27,738 nt of DNA from Burkholderiaceae bacterium (GTDB lineage Bacteria > Pseudomonadota > Gammaproteobacteria > Burkholderiales > Burkholderiaceae), in the NCBI GenBank assembly GCA_947374315.1, contig CANCBK010000018.1:1-27738 (forward strand). The letters run 5' to 3'. Below the pieces are notes generated by a model, which saw nothing but the letters and a program-made list of their open reading frames with translations, was not told where the DNA came from and searched no databases. This document shows, in pieces, positions 19,867-27,738 of this stretch. How positions within the stretch are numbered: position 1 is the stretch's first letter; each line of letters opens with the position of its first letter. The position numbers were made by a program, and so were the translations under genes.

Positions 19867-19928
19867 TTACTTGCGAACACTTGAGCTTTCACCCAATCCG
19901 TGTCGTGCACTTATTAATCAAATAAAAC

Positions 19929-19951
19929 AAAAAAGCTTTAAAAATCAAAGC
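19929..19951 (-). terminator. Weak AT-rich terminator candidate after leuA
   Basis: GCTTT (19951-19947) and AAAGC (19939-19935) form a 5-bp stem on the minus strand, followed directly by six T (19934-19929). The stem is short. If the TACAAT at 19958-19963 is the rpsO -10 box, this hairpin would lie in the rpsO leader rather than end the leuA transcript. Confidence 0.3.
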
Positions 19952-20064
19952 CCTCGAATTGTAGCAGAGAGTATCCGTAAATTACGCAGGCACCCTAGGA
20001 GAGTTGATATGCCTTAACCACCCTGGAGGCGCCAAAAAAGTAAAAAACATAATATAATCAATAG

Positions 20065-20307
20065 CTTAAGAAAATAACTTACCCTACTTGTGCTATCTTA
20101 GCTTTCGTTTTTAGTGCTTTTTTCCTAAATAATGCTGCGCTTGCTCAATTCTCATTTATTTTTGGCCCAGAGAAGACGATTGCCCGGCAACGCCAAGGCA
20201 TCATGAAAAAGAATATCTATACCCTCAAACTAGGTGGCACTCAGAAATCCTTAAGGCGTCATCTGCGCATTGAGTTTTACTTGACTAGGATCATGCAATT
20301 TATTTAG
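20065..20307 (+). pseudogene. Signal-peptide-like open frame without a start codon (possible relic)
   Basis: Plus-strand frame open for 80 codons from the TAG at 20062-20064 to the TAG at 20305-20307, the end overlapping leuA antisense. The first codons read LKKITYPTCAILAFVFSAFF, followed by LNNAALAQ. This has a Lys pair, a hydrophobic core and an ALA-Q cleavage-like site, the full design of a Sec signal peptide. There is no ATG, GTG or TTG before codon 47. The bases ATAG just ahead would become an in-frame ATG if one A were removed, hinting at a lost start. The downstream part matches nothing I recognise. It could be chance in AT-rich DNA. Confidence 0.25.
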
Positions 20308-21798
20308 CGCTGATAAATAGGCCTTAGCTGAGGCAGCAATAATATCTGGGTCGGTGCCAACACCATTGACAATACGACCGCCTTTAGCAAGCCGAACAGT
20401 AACCTCACCTTGTGATTGCGTACCGGAAGTAATCGCATTAACAGAGTAGAGCAATTGCTCTGCCCCGCTCTTCACGATTTCTTCAATCGCGTTTAAGCTG
20501 GCATCCACTGGGCCGTTCCCCTCAGCCTCGGAGCTAGTTTCTTTATCACCAACACGGAAAGTCACTTTAGATTTTGGACGTTCACCGGTTTCAGAATGTT
20601 GACTTAAGGAAATGAATTTGTAAAACTCACCCGCTTCAGCGGCAGCTGAGTTGGACATGATGGCAATGATATCTTCATCAAAAATTTCAGACTTTTGATC
20701 GGCCAATGTCTTGAAGCGAATAAAGGCGTCATTCAAGTCAGCCTCAGCCTCAATTGAAATTCCCAACTCTTGCAACCGTTGCTTAAAAGCATTGCGGCCA
20801 GACAACTTACCTAAAACGATCTTGTTGGCAGCCCAACCCACATCTTCTGCGCGCATGATTTCATAGGTGTCGCGATTCTTCAAGATGCCATCTTGATGAA
20901 TTCCTGAAGTATGGGCAAAAGCATTCGCTCCCACTACCGCCTTGTTTGGCTGAACCACAAATCCCGTAATTTGAGAAACCAATTTAGAGGCAGGTACGAT
21001 TTGAGTGGCATCAACACCGCAGACCATATCAAAATAATCCTTACGAGTACGCAAGGCCATCACAATTTCCTCTAAGGCGGTATTGCCTGCGCGTTCACCC
21101 AAGCCATTGATAGTGCATTCAATTTGACGAGCGCCGCCAATCTTGACGCCAGCCAAAGAATTTGCAACCGCCATACCTAAATCGTTATGGCAATGCACTG
21201 ACCAAACTGCTTTATCCGAATTCGGCACACGGGTACGCAAGGTCTTAATAAATTCACCATACAGCTCTGGCGTTGCATAACCTACGGTGTCTGGAATATT
21301 AATGGTGGTGGCGCCCTCATTAATGGCGCCCTCGACCACTCTGCATAAGAAATCCATCTCAGAGCGATAACCATCTTCTGCTGAGAATTCAATATCATCA
21401 GCCAGGTTTCTAGCAAAGCGAATAGAGCGCTTTGCCTGCTCCAATACCTCCTCAGGAGACATGCGCAACTTCACTGCCATGTGTAGGGGGCTAGTTGCCA
21501 AAAAGGCATGAATGCGTTTTGCATTAGCCGCTTTCAACGCATCGGCAGCACGAGTAATATCTTTGTCGTTAGCACGGGCAAGAGAGCAAACAATCGAATC
21601 TTTAACCGCTGCCGCTACCGCAGAAATTGCTTGAAAATCACCTTCAGAACTCGCAGCAAAACCAGCTTCGATCACATCAACCTTCAGGCGCTCCAACTGG
21701 CGAGCAATGCGAACCTTCTCGTCCTTTGTCATTGAAGCACCAGGCGATTGTTCGCCATCACGTAAGGTCGTATCAAAAATGATTACTTTGTCGCTCAT
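20251..21798 (-). CDS. leuA: 2-isopropylmalate synthase
   Basis: Condenses acetyl-CoA with 2-ketoisovalerate, the committed step to leucine. The 515-residue protein ([20 protein letters not shown]) has the TIM-barrel signature [12 protein letters not shown] (9-20), metal ligands H202 and H204 in [26 protein letters not shown] (232-244) and HTSGIHQDG with H296. The last 120 or so residues form the LeuA regulatory domain for leucine feedback. GGAG lies seven bases before ATG 21798; upstream in-frame TTG (21816) and GTG (21801) codons are less likely. Expression is probably set by the leucine attenuator directly upstream. Neighbours are pssA upstream and rpsO downstream. Confidence 0.97.
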   Translation of the reverse strand: MSDKVIIFDTTLRDGEQSPGASMTKDEKVRIARQLERLKVDVIEAGFAASSEGDFQAISAVAAAVKDSIVCSLARANDKDITRAADALKAANAKRIHAFLATSPLHMAVKLRMSPEEVLEQAKRSIRFARNLADDIEFSAEDGYRSEMDFLCRVVEGAINEGATTINIPDTVGYATPELYGEFIKTLRTRVPNSDKAVWSVHCHNDLGMAVANSLAGVKIGGARQIECTINGLGERAGNTALEEIVMALRTRKDYFDMVCGVDATQIVPASKLVSQITGFVVQPNKAVVGANAFAHTSGIHQDGILKNRDTYEIMRAEDVGWAANKIVLGKLSGRNAFKQRLQELGISIEAEADLNDAFIRFKTLADQKSEIFDEDIIAIMSNSAAAEAGEFYKFISLSQHSETGERPKSKVTFRVGDKETSSEAEGNGPVDASLNAIEEIVKSGAEQLLYSVNAITSGTQSQGEVTVRLAKGGRIVNGVGTDPDIIAASAKAYLSALNKLHDPSQVKLNAQMTP

Positions 21799-21870
21799 CA
21801 CTACTCTCCGGTTCAATATTACTTAATTTCTTACTTTGTATTGCTACCAAGCACTTCACTCGATCTTAAA

Positions 21871-21897
21871 AACAAAAACCCCAGCAATTTGCTGGGG
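21871..21897 (-). terminator. Attenuator terminator upstream of leuA
   Basis: CCCCAGCA (21879-21886) and TGCTGGGG (21890-21897) form a perfect 8-bp GC-rich stem with a 3-base loop. On the minus strand it is followed by TTTTTGTT and more T. It lies between the leader stop codon and leuA, so it is a conditional terminator rather than an end-of-operon one. Confidence 0.88.
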
Positions 21898-21912
21898 CTG
21901 GTATGTCGCGGC

Positions 21913-21936
21913 TAATGAATTACTTTAATCTCATTA
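21913..21936 (-). promoter_or_regulatory. Additional hairpin between leader stop and attenuator terminator
   Basis: TAATGA (minus strand, 21936-21931) pairs with TCATTA (21918-21913), and inside it ATTA with TAAT around a 3-base loop, with one bulged G. It sits just after the leader stop codon. It could act as a spacer or pause structure in attenuation; it is AT-rich, so confidence is modest. Confidence 0.4.
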
Positions 21937-21938
21937 AC

Positions 21939-22016
21939 TCAGGCCTTACCTGCCCCAAGCTCTAGGCTTAGTGCTAGTAGAAGCAGACTGGATAAGAGTG
22001 AGAAATTCATCAACAT
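21939..22016 (-). CDS. leuL: leu operon leader peptide, 25 residues, 10 of them Leu
   Basis: ATG at 22016 to TGA at 21941-21939. The peptide starts MLMNFSLLSSLLLLALSLEL and ends GAGKA. Leu occupies positions 2, 7, 8, 11-14, 16, 18 and 20, four of them CTA codons, so translation would be very sensitive to charged tRNA-Leu. No strong Shine-Dalgarno sequence is visible; AGG lies 13 bases upstream. It lies between pssA, whose stop is 28 bases before it, and the terminator. The gene symbol is given by analogy with enterobacterial leuL, not by sequence homology. Confidence 0.8.
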   Translation of the reverse strand: MLMNFSLLSSLLLLALSLELGAGKA

Positions 22017-22044
22017 GGATTAAATATAACCTAAAAACACTGTT

Positions 22045-22908
22045 TTAGCTAAAACGACGCCCACTTAGATGCTCCCACGCCCAAATGACATAACCTGAGA
22101 TGGAATAGATCACGAAAAGGCCGAATAGCGCTAAAGGGGGATTAGAAGAGATCAAGACAAAGGTCAAGATCATCAATACCATTACGCCGAAAGGAACGCG
22201 GTAACGGACATCCAGTGCTTTACCGCTATAAAAACGGGCGTTGGAGACCATGGTTAAGCCAGCATACACGGCGATGAAAAAAGCAATCCAAGGGATGGCG
22301 GTATCGCGCACCGGAATCTTATTGTCATCAGCAAGCCAAATAAAACCAGCCATGAGGGAGCCAGCCGCCGGACTTGGAAGGCCTTGAAAAAACTTCTTAT
22401 CAACCACGCCCGTATTGACATTGAATCGCGCCAAACGCAATGCTGCGCCTGCACAGTAAGTAAAGGCAGCCAACCACCCCCACTTGCCCAAATCTTTTAA
22501 GGCCCACTCGTAAGCCACTAACGCAGGAGCTACTCCAAACGACACCATATCCGCCAGAGAGTCATACTGCTCACCAAAGGCGCTTTGGGTATTCGTCATG
22601 CGCGCTATGCGACCATCCATGCCATCCAAAACCAAAGATGCAAAGATGGCTATGGCGGCCATCTCAAACTGGTGGTTCATTGCATTAACAATGGCAAAGA
22701 AACCGCAGAATAAGGCTGCAGTGGTAAATGCATTCGGGAGAAGATAAATCCCCTTGCTGCGTTGCCGCGGTTTATTCGGGTGCAACTCCTCTACCTCAAA
22801 ATCAACGCCATCACCCAGATCTTCAGCCCACTCATCTTGAGTGCGCTCAGCACGCTTAGGTGCAAGGCGACTGCGATCTATACGGCCACGACGACGAAAT
22901 GTGCTCAA
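22045..22908 (-). CDS. pssA: CDP-diacylglycerol-serine O-phosphatidyltransferase
   Basis: Makes phosphatidylserine from CDP-diacylglycerol and serine in the inner membrane. It is 287 residues with the complete CDP-alcohol phosphotransferase motif: D95-x2-D98-G-x2-A102-R103-x8-G112-x3-D116-x3-D120. A hydrophilic N-terminus of about 50 residues precedes the first helix at SKGIYLLPNAFTTAALFCGF, and several more helices follow. The start is TTG at 22908, with GGGA six bases upstream; no ATG occurs before the membrane domain. It belongs to the membrane-type PssA, not the soluble E. coli type. psd lies 29 bases upstream and supplies the next enzyme. Confidence 0.95.
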   Translation of the reverse strand: MSTFRRRGRIDRSRLAPKRAERTQDEWAEDLGDGVDFEVEELHPNKPRQRSKGIYLLPNAFTTAALFCGFFAIVNAMNHQFEMAAIAIFASLVLDGMDGRIARMTNTQSAFGEQYDSLADMVSFGVAPALVAYEWALKDLGKWGWLAAFTYCAGAALRLARFNVNTGVVDKKFFQGLPSPAAGSLMAGFIWLADDNKIPVRDTAIPWIAFFIAVYAGLTMVSNARFYSGKALDVRYRVPFGVMVLMILTFVLISSNPPLALFGLFVIYSISGYVIWAWEHLSGRRFS

Positions 22909-22937
22909 AGAATATCCCGGTAAAAAAACTAAATCGT

Positions 22938-23585
22938 TTAATCCAAGCCTGGCAGACGAGCCAAGGCGGTATTGGTGGCAAACACTTTGTCGCCAACACT
23001 GACCAATGGTTCAGCTGTCAGCGGTAAATACACATCCACGCGAGAACCAAAACGAATAAAGCCATAGCGCTCTCCCGCCTTCAGCCTATCGCCCACATGG
23101 ATATAACAAAGGATGCGGCGAGCAATTAAACCAGCCACTTGAACGAGGGTCACAATCTGACCATTGGCATCAATCACAACGGCATTGCGCTCGTTTTCCG
23201 TGGAAGCCTTGTCTAAATCTGCATTTACAAACTTGCCAGGGAAATACTGAATTTCCTTTACCAAGCCATTGACTGCGCTACGGTTGGAGTGAACGTTAAA
23301 TACATTCATGAAAACACTAATCTTTAAAGCTTCACGACCCGCATAGGGATCGTTCGCTTTTTCCACTACGACAATACGACCGTCAGCGGGAGATAAGACC
23401 AAGTCGCGACCTAAAGCAGCAATACGCTGCGGATCGCGGAAAAACTGCAGAACAAAGATAAAGATGATCCACAAAGGCCATGACCATGCAATGCCACCAA
23501 GATAGTGGACCAGCAAAGTCACAGCCCCCACTAATGCCAAATACGGCCAACCTTCTTTCGCAATAATGGGGTGCGGATACATCAT
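22938..23585 (-). CDS. psd: Phosphatidylserine decarboxylase proenzyme (short type)
   Basis: Converts phosphatidylserine to phosphatidylethanolamine. The 215-residue protein is the short, single-domain form with hydrophobic N-terminal segments (about 14-50) followed by the catalytic domain. The self-cleavage site is G180-S181 in IRFGSRVDV, where the serine becomes the pyruvoyl group. D68 (SPADGR) and H99 (FNVHSNRS) are the expected partners in self-processing. It precedes pssA in one unit and follows ilvC by 58 bases. Two adjacent ATG codons (23585 and 23582) could start it. Confidence 0.96.
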   Translation of the reverse strand: MMYPHPIIAKEGWPYLALVGAVTLLVHYLGGIAWSWPLWIIFIFVLQFFRDPQRIAALGRDLVLSPADGRIVVVEKANDPYAGREALKISVFMNVFNVHSNRSAVNGLVKEIQYFPGKFVNADLDKASTENERNAVVIDANGQIVTLVQVAGLIARRILCYIHVGDRLKAGERYGFIRFGSRVDVYLPLTAEPLVSVGDKVFATNTALARLPGLD

Positions 23586-23643
23586 CTTTGTTCTGAGCCT
23601 TATTTAATGAACTACTTGTTTCTTGTGACGCTAAATAGCTTGC

Positions 23644-24705
<1,062 letters not shown>

Positions 24706-24713
24706 TTAAAAAA

Positions 24714-25205
24714 TTAAACCTTCAAAATACGTTCACCGCGCCCGATACCAGAACCACCCGAGCGGACAGTTTCTAGAATCGATGCACGATCAATTGAATC
24801 AATAAAGGCGTCTAATTTGGCGCTATCACCCGTTAATTCAATGGTGTAACTCTTATCAGTCACATCAATAATGCGACCACGGAAGATATCCGTTGTACGT
24901 TTCAGCTCTTCACGCTCTTTGCCTACCGCGCGCACTTTAATCATCATGAGCTCACGCTCAATATGAGGGCCTTCAGTTAAATCAAATACCTTAACCACTT
25001 CAACCAAGCGATTTAAGTGTTTGGTGATTTGCTCAATCACATCCTCGGAGCCAATCGTGACAATCGTCATGCGAGATAGCGAAGCATCTTCAGTAGGCGC
25101 CACACTCAATGTTTCAATGTTGTAGCCACGCGCGGAAAATAGACCGACTACCCGTGACAATGCGCCTGGTTCGTTCTCTATCAATACAGAAATAATATGT
25201 CGCAT
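24714..25205 (-). CDS. ilvH: Acetolactate synthase small (regulatory) subunit
   Basis: A 163-residue regulatory partner of IlvI that raises activity and confers valine feedback. The N-terminal ACT domain (about 1-80) is clear: ISVLIENEPGALSRVVGLFS with N11 and G14 at the valine-binding site, then YNIETLSVAPTED. The C-terminal half (about 85-163) is the second ferredoxin-like domain. Its ATG shares one base with the ilvI stop (TAATG at 25205), a sign of translational coupling and a 1:1 complex. Length is typical of the IlvH type. Confidence 0.97.
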   Translation of the reverse strand: MRHIISVLIENEPGALSRVVGLFSARGYNIETLSVAPTEDASLSRMTIVTIGSEDVIEQITKHLNRLVEVVKVFDLTEGPHIERELMMIKVRAVGKEREELKRTTDIFRGRIIDVTDKSYTIELTGDSAKLDAFIDSIDRASILETVRSGGSGIGRGERILKV

Positions 25206-26992
25206 TAGAGATCCTCGCTACCCAAAAGCATTTCAGTAATACCCTTACCCGCTTGAACCATTGGCCAAACGTTTTCTTCTGGATCCGTCTGGAAGTCCAT
25301 AAATACGGTGCGATCTTTCAGGCGAATGGCTTCTTTCAGCGCACCCTCGACATCAGACTTCTTCTCAATCCGCATGCCAACGTGTCCATAAGCTTCAGCC
25401 AACTTCACAAAGTCAGGCAATGAATCCATGTAAGAACTGGAATAACGTTTGTTATAAGTCAGCTCTTGCCATTGACGAACCATACCGAGGTAACGGTTAT
25501 TCAATGAGACGATCTTCACAGGGGTGTCGTACTGTTTACAAGTAGACAGCTCTTGAATACACATCTGAATCGAGCCTTCACCAGTAATCGTGAACACATC
25601 TTTATCTGGGAACGCCTTCTTAATACCCATGGCGTAAGGCAAGCCCACACCCATGGTGCCAAGACCACCAGAGTTAATCCAACGACGCGGCTTATCAAAC
25701 TTGTAGAACTGCGCCGCCCACATTTGATGTTGGCCAACGTCAGAACAAATGAATGCATCGCCACCAGTAAGCTCCCACAGCTTTTGAACCACATACTGCG
25801 GCTTCACGATTTGTGATGCTTCGTCGTATTTCAGGCAATCTTTTTTACGCCACTCGTTAATCTGCTCCCACCATGCCGCTACCTTCGCGTCATTCTTGCG
25901 AGGACCAGCCGCTTTTAGCTGGGCGGTCATTTCTTGCAATACTTCTTTGAGATTGCCAACAATAGGAACATCCACCTTCACCCGTTTAGAAATCACAGAT
26001 GGGTCGATATCAATATGGATAATCTTGCGCGGATGACTTGCGAAGTGGGCAGTGTTGCCAATGACGCGATCGTCGAAACGCGCGCCAATGGCGATCAACA
26101 CATCGCTGTGCTGCATCGCCATATTGGCTTCGTAGGTACCATGCATGCCGAGCATACCCAAGAATTGCGGGCTCGTACCGGGGAAGCCGCCAAGGCCCAT
26201 CAAGGTATTCGTAACTGGGTAGCCCAGCAAATCAGCAAACTCTTTGAGTTCTGGCGCTGCATCAGCCAAAATTACGCCACCACCGGTATAGATGTATGGA
26301 CGCTCTGCTTCTTGCAATAAAGAAACTGCCTTGCGAATTTGCCCGCTATGACCCTTGACTACTGGGTTATAGGAACGCATTTCTAATGTATCTGGGTAAA
26401 CAAAAGGCGCCTTGGCTGCTGACACATCCTTGGGGATGTCAATCAACACTGGGCCTGGTCGACCAGTCCGCGCAATGTGAAACGCTTTCTTGATCACCAA
26501 AGGAAGATCTCTTACATCCTTCACCAAAAAGTTATGCTTTACCACTGGGCGAGTAATACCAACGGTATCGGCCTCTTGGAAGGCATCTTCACCAATGGCG
26601 TAGGTCGGCACGTTACCACTAATGATCACCATCGGAATCGAGTCAGTGTAAGCAGTAGCAATTCCGGTAACCGCATTGGTTACCCCTGGGCCGGAAGTGA
26701 CTAAGGCAACACCAACCTTACCGGTTGCACGTGAATAGCCATCGGCCGCATGAACTGCTGCTTGCTCATGGCGAACCAGGATATGCTCAAACTTATCCTG
26801 TTTAAAAATTTCATCGTAGATAAAGAGAACGGATCCGCCTGGGTAACCCCAAACATACTCAACACCCTCTTTGTGCAAAGCCTGTACCAGCATCTCGGCG
26901 CCAATCATTTCAGGCGCACCCTCTGTGGAATTTGGATTTATCGTGTCTTGGTTAGCTTTAGAAGCTAAAAATTCGGCGCTGCTTGTATTCAT
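25205..26992 (-). CDS. ilvI: Acetolactate synthase large (catalytic) subunit
   Basis: A thiamine-diphosphate enzyme condensing pyruvate with pyruvate or 2-ketobutyrate, the first common step to branched-chain amino acids. The 595-residue protein has catalytic E76 (RHEQAAVHAADGY), the central FAD-binding domain (GARFDDRVIGN at 303-313) and the C-terminal ThDP motif at G471-E472-G473 with NN at 498-499. Most homologues have Asp where E472 stands. About 28 extra N-terminal residues precede MIGAEMLVQALHKEG. AGGA at 27005-27002 supports ATG 26992, though ATG 26908 also has GAGGG ten bases upstream. It overlaps ilvH by one base and diverges from the sigma-factor gene. Confidence 0.97.
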   Translation of the reverse strand: MNTSSAEFLASKANQDTINPNSTEGAPEMIGAEMLVQALHKEGVEYVWGYPGGSVLFIYDEIFKQDKFEHILVRHEQAAVHAADGYSRATGKVGVALVTSGPGVTNAVTGIATAYTDSIPMVIISGNVPTYAIGEDAFQEADTVGITRPVVKHNFLVKDVRDLPLVIKKAFHIARTGRPGPVLIDIPKDVSAAKAPFVYPDTLEMRSYNPVVKGHSGQIRKAVSLLQEAERPYIYTGGGVILADAAPELKEFADLLGYPVTNTLMGLGGFPGTSPQFLGMLGMHGTYEANMAMQHSDVLIAIGARFDDRVIGNTAHFASHPRKIIHIDIDPSVISKRVKVDVPIVGNLKEVLQEMTAQLKAAGPRKNDAKVAAWWEQINEWRKKDCLKYDEASQIVKPQYVVQKLWELTGGDAFICSDVGQHQMWAAQFYKFDKPRRWINSGGLGTMGVGLPYAMGIKKAFPDKDVFTITGEGSIQMCIQELSTCKQYDTPVKIVSLNNRYLGMVRQWQELTYNKRYSSSYMDSLPDFVKLAEAYGHVGMRIEKKSDVEGALKEAIRLKDRTVFMDFQTDPEENVWPMVQAGKGITEMLLGSEDL

Positions 26993-27185
26993 TTTCTTTC
27001 GTCCTTTGCAATTTTCGGCAAAAAATTGTTTGGTCTGCTCTATCTCTTGCTTGTGGCCCGAGTTCGAACGGCGCTGCTACCAGAAAAAACCACTTCTTGA
27101 ATGAGATTCTAGGTAGTAAGCCCTATATTCTATAGCAATCCCCTAAAATGGACGAATTCCATCAGATTCGGGTCTAATCTACTGA
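26993..27185. promoter_or_regulatory. Divergent control region between ilvI and the sigma factor
   Basis: These 193 bases separate two genes read outward, so promoters for both must lie here or reach back into the genes. AT-rich patches (for example TATATTCTATAG at 27124-27135) give possible -10 boxes on both strands, but no TTGACA-like -35 sits at the right distance. Unlike leuA, no ATG-started leader peptide rich in branched-chain residues is present ahead of ilvI. Confidence 0.5.
27009..27028 (-). promoter_or_regulatory. AT-rich hairpin just upstream of the ilvI ribosome-binding site
   Basis: CAATTTT and AAAATTG form a perfect 7-bp stem with a 6-base loop, ending three bases before AGGA (27005-27002). 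It may influence ribosome access to ilvI. It is AT-rich, so chance is a real alternative. Confidence 0.35.
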
Positions 27186-27738
27186 ATGGCTTCACCCCAA
27201 GAACTTTCCGACTTTCTCATCAGTGTTGAGCAGCGCGCTTTTAAGCAAGCGGTTTACGCTGTGCGAGATGACGATGCGGCTTTAGACATTGTTCAGGATG
27301 CCATGATTAAGCTGGCAGAAAAGTATGGGGACCGCCCCGCCGCTGAGCTCCCCTTAGTTTTTACCAGAATCTTGCAAAACCGCATTCATGACTGGTTTAG
27401 GCGTCAAAAGGTCCGCAATACCTGGGTCACACTCTTCTCCAGTATGGGCAAGAAATCCAATGAAAACGATGATTTTGACCCCCTAGAATCACTTTCTGCT
27501 CCAGATGACAGTGAAATTCACCAAGATGGGGAGCGCAAACTTGAACGAAGTCAGCTTCTCCAATCTTTAGAGTCAGAAATATCAAAATCGCCTGCCCGTC
27601 AACGAGAAGCCTTCCTGATGCGTTATTGGGATGAGCTGAGCATTTCTGAAACTGCCCTTGCCATGAGTTGTAGTGAGGGAAGCGTCAAAACACACTGCTC
27701 AAGAGCCACTCAGGCTTTAGCTAAAGCATTGAAATTAA
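27186..27738 (+). CDS. Sigma-70 family RNA polymerase sigma factor, ECF type (3' end outside window)
   Basis: The only plus-strand gene: 184 codons from ATG 27186 to the window edge without a stop. Region 2 spans about residues 15-80, with DIVQDAMIKL (34-43) and RILQNRIHDWFRRQKVRN (61-78) as the -10 recognition part. An acidic, Ser-rich linker follows (about 90-120, KSNENDDFDPLESLSAPDD). Region 4 is at about 125-184, with REAFLMRYWDELSISETALA and SEGSVKTHCSRATQALAKAL as the helix-turn-helix. There is no region 1.1 or 3, so it is ECF-like. The regulon and any anti-sigma factor are not visible. The ribosome-binding site is weak. Confidence 0.88.
   Translation, partial: MASPQELSDFLISVEQRAFKQAVYAVRDDDAALDIVQDAMIKLAEKYGDRPAAELPLVFTRILQNRIHDWFRRQKVRNTWVTLFSSMGKKSNENDDFDPLESLSAPDDSEIHQDGERKLERSQLLQSLESEISKSPARQREAFLMRYWDELSISETALAMSCSEGSVKTHCSRATQALAKALKL

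Larger units (their letters stand above)
19862..20250. other. 389-base gap between leuA and rpsO
   Basis: No conventional gene with a start codon and ribosome-binding site is visible. It must hold the rpsO promoter; TACAAT on the minus strand at 19963-19958 is a possible -10 box but no good -35 lies at the right distance. On the plus strand a perfect TATAAT at 20053-20058 also lacks a -35 and precedes a signal-peptide-like open frame from 20065. A weak terminator candidate lies at 19929-19951. The stretch around 20020-20130 is strongly AT-rich. Confidence 0.6.
21871..22016 (-). promoter_or_regulatory. Leucine attenuator (leader peptide, antiterminator, terminator) of leuA
   Basis: Reading the minus strand, a Leu-rich 25-codon leader gene is followed by a rho-independent terminator 73 bases before leuA. 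The end of the leader, GCUUGGGGCAGG (21960-21949), can pair with CCAGCCCCAGC (21901-21891), which contains the 5' arm of the terminator. Pairing gives two, six and two base pairs around a one-base bulge and an A-A mismatch. A ribosome stalled at the earlier Leu codons would leave this strand free and prevent termination; one reaching the stop codon would cover it. This matches classical amino acid attenuation. The mechanism is inferred, but the parts are visible. Confidence 0.82.

Noticed and set aside
22043..22054. 12-base palindrome TTTTAGCTAAAA at the pssA stop codon, as an operator or terminator
   Set aside because: It has no loop and no following T-run, overlaps the coding end, and is AT-rich enough to be chance.
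27063..27070. GTTCGAAC resembling a tRNA T-loop in the ilvI upstream region
   Set aside because: Flanking bases do not form a T stem and no acceptor, anticodon or D arm can be found.
27040..27093. 17-codon GTG-started frame before ilvI as an attenuation leader peptide
   Set aside because: Only three Val, no Leu or Ile, no ribosome-binding site, and no terminator hairpin with T-run follows it.
27148..27176. Nine-codon plus-strand frame (starting MDEFHQIRV) upstream of the sigma factor
   Set aside because: No ribosome-binding site, out of frame with the sigma gene, and too short to distinguish from chance.

Overview
This window looks like core chromosome from a betaproteobacterium of the Burkholderiaceae. 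The moderate, AT-leaning base composition and the protein wording suggest Polynucleobacter or a close relative. That placement is inferred from gene order and remembered family sequences, not from a search. Every gene is on the minus strand except an ECF-type sigma factor at the right edge, which is on the plus strand and runs off the window.

Layout from right to left, which is the direction of transcription for nearly everything. (1) 27186-27738: start of the plus-strand sigma factor, divergent from ilvI. (2) 26992 to 20251: ilvI-ilvH-ilvC-psd-pssA, then a leucine attenuator (leader peptide, antiterminator, terminator) and leuA. This joins branched-chain amino acid synthesis to the two steps that make phosphatidylethanolamine. 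(3) 19862-20250: a 389-base gap with a weak terminator candidate and a curious plus-strand open frame that resembles a signal peptide but has no start codon. (4) 19855 to 15341: rpsO, a structured rpsO-pnp spacer (one terminator hairpin and two further hairpins), pnp, a PIG3-type quinone oxidoreductase and tpiA. (5) secG and tRNA-Leu(GAG). (6) 14694 to 189: a complete 14-gene nuoA-N operon for respiratory complex I, with separate nuoC and nuoD. (7) 1-147: the left end of an IS3-family insertion sequence, 41 bases beyond the nuoN stop codon.

How the parts fit together: nuoA-N encodes the proton-pumping NADH:quinone oxidoreductase. NuoE, F and G oxidise NADH. NuoB, C, D and I carry electrons to quinone. 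NuoA, H, J, K, L, M and N form the membrane arm. IlvI/IlvH and IlvC make the acetohydroxy acids and their dihydroxy products for valine, leucine and isoleucine, and LeuA commits 2-ketoisovalerate to leucine. PssA and Psd make phosphatidylserine and then phosphatidylethanolamine. rpsO-pnp repeats the arrangement known from E. coli.

I found no defence system, prophage, CRISPR array or clearly novel multi-gene system. The most interesting signals are regulatory: the leuA attenuator with its 25-codon leader gene, the hairpins between rpsO and pnp, the start-less signal-peptide-like frame, and the IS end beside nuoN.
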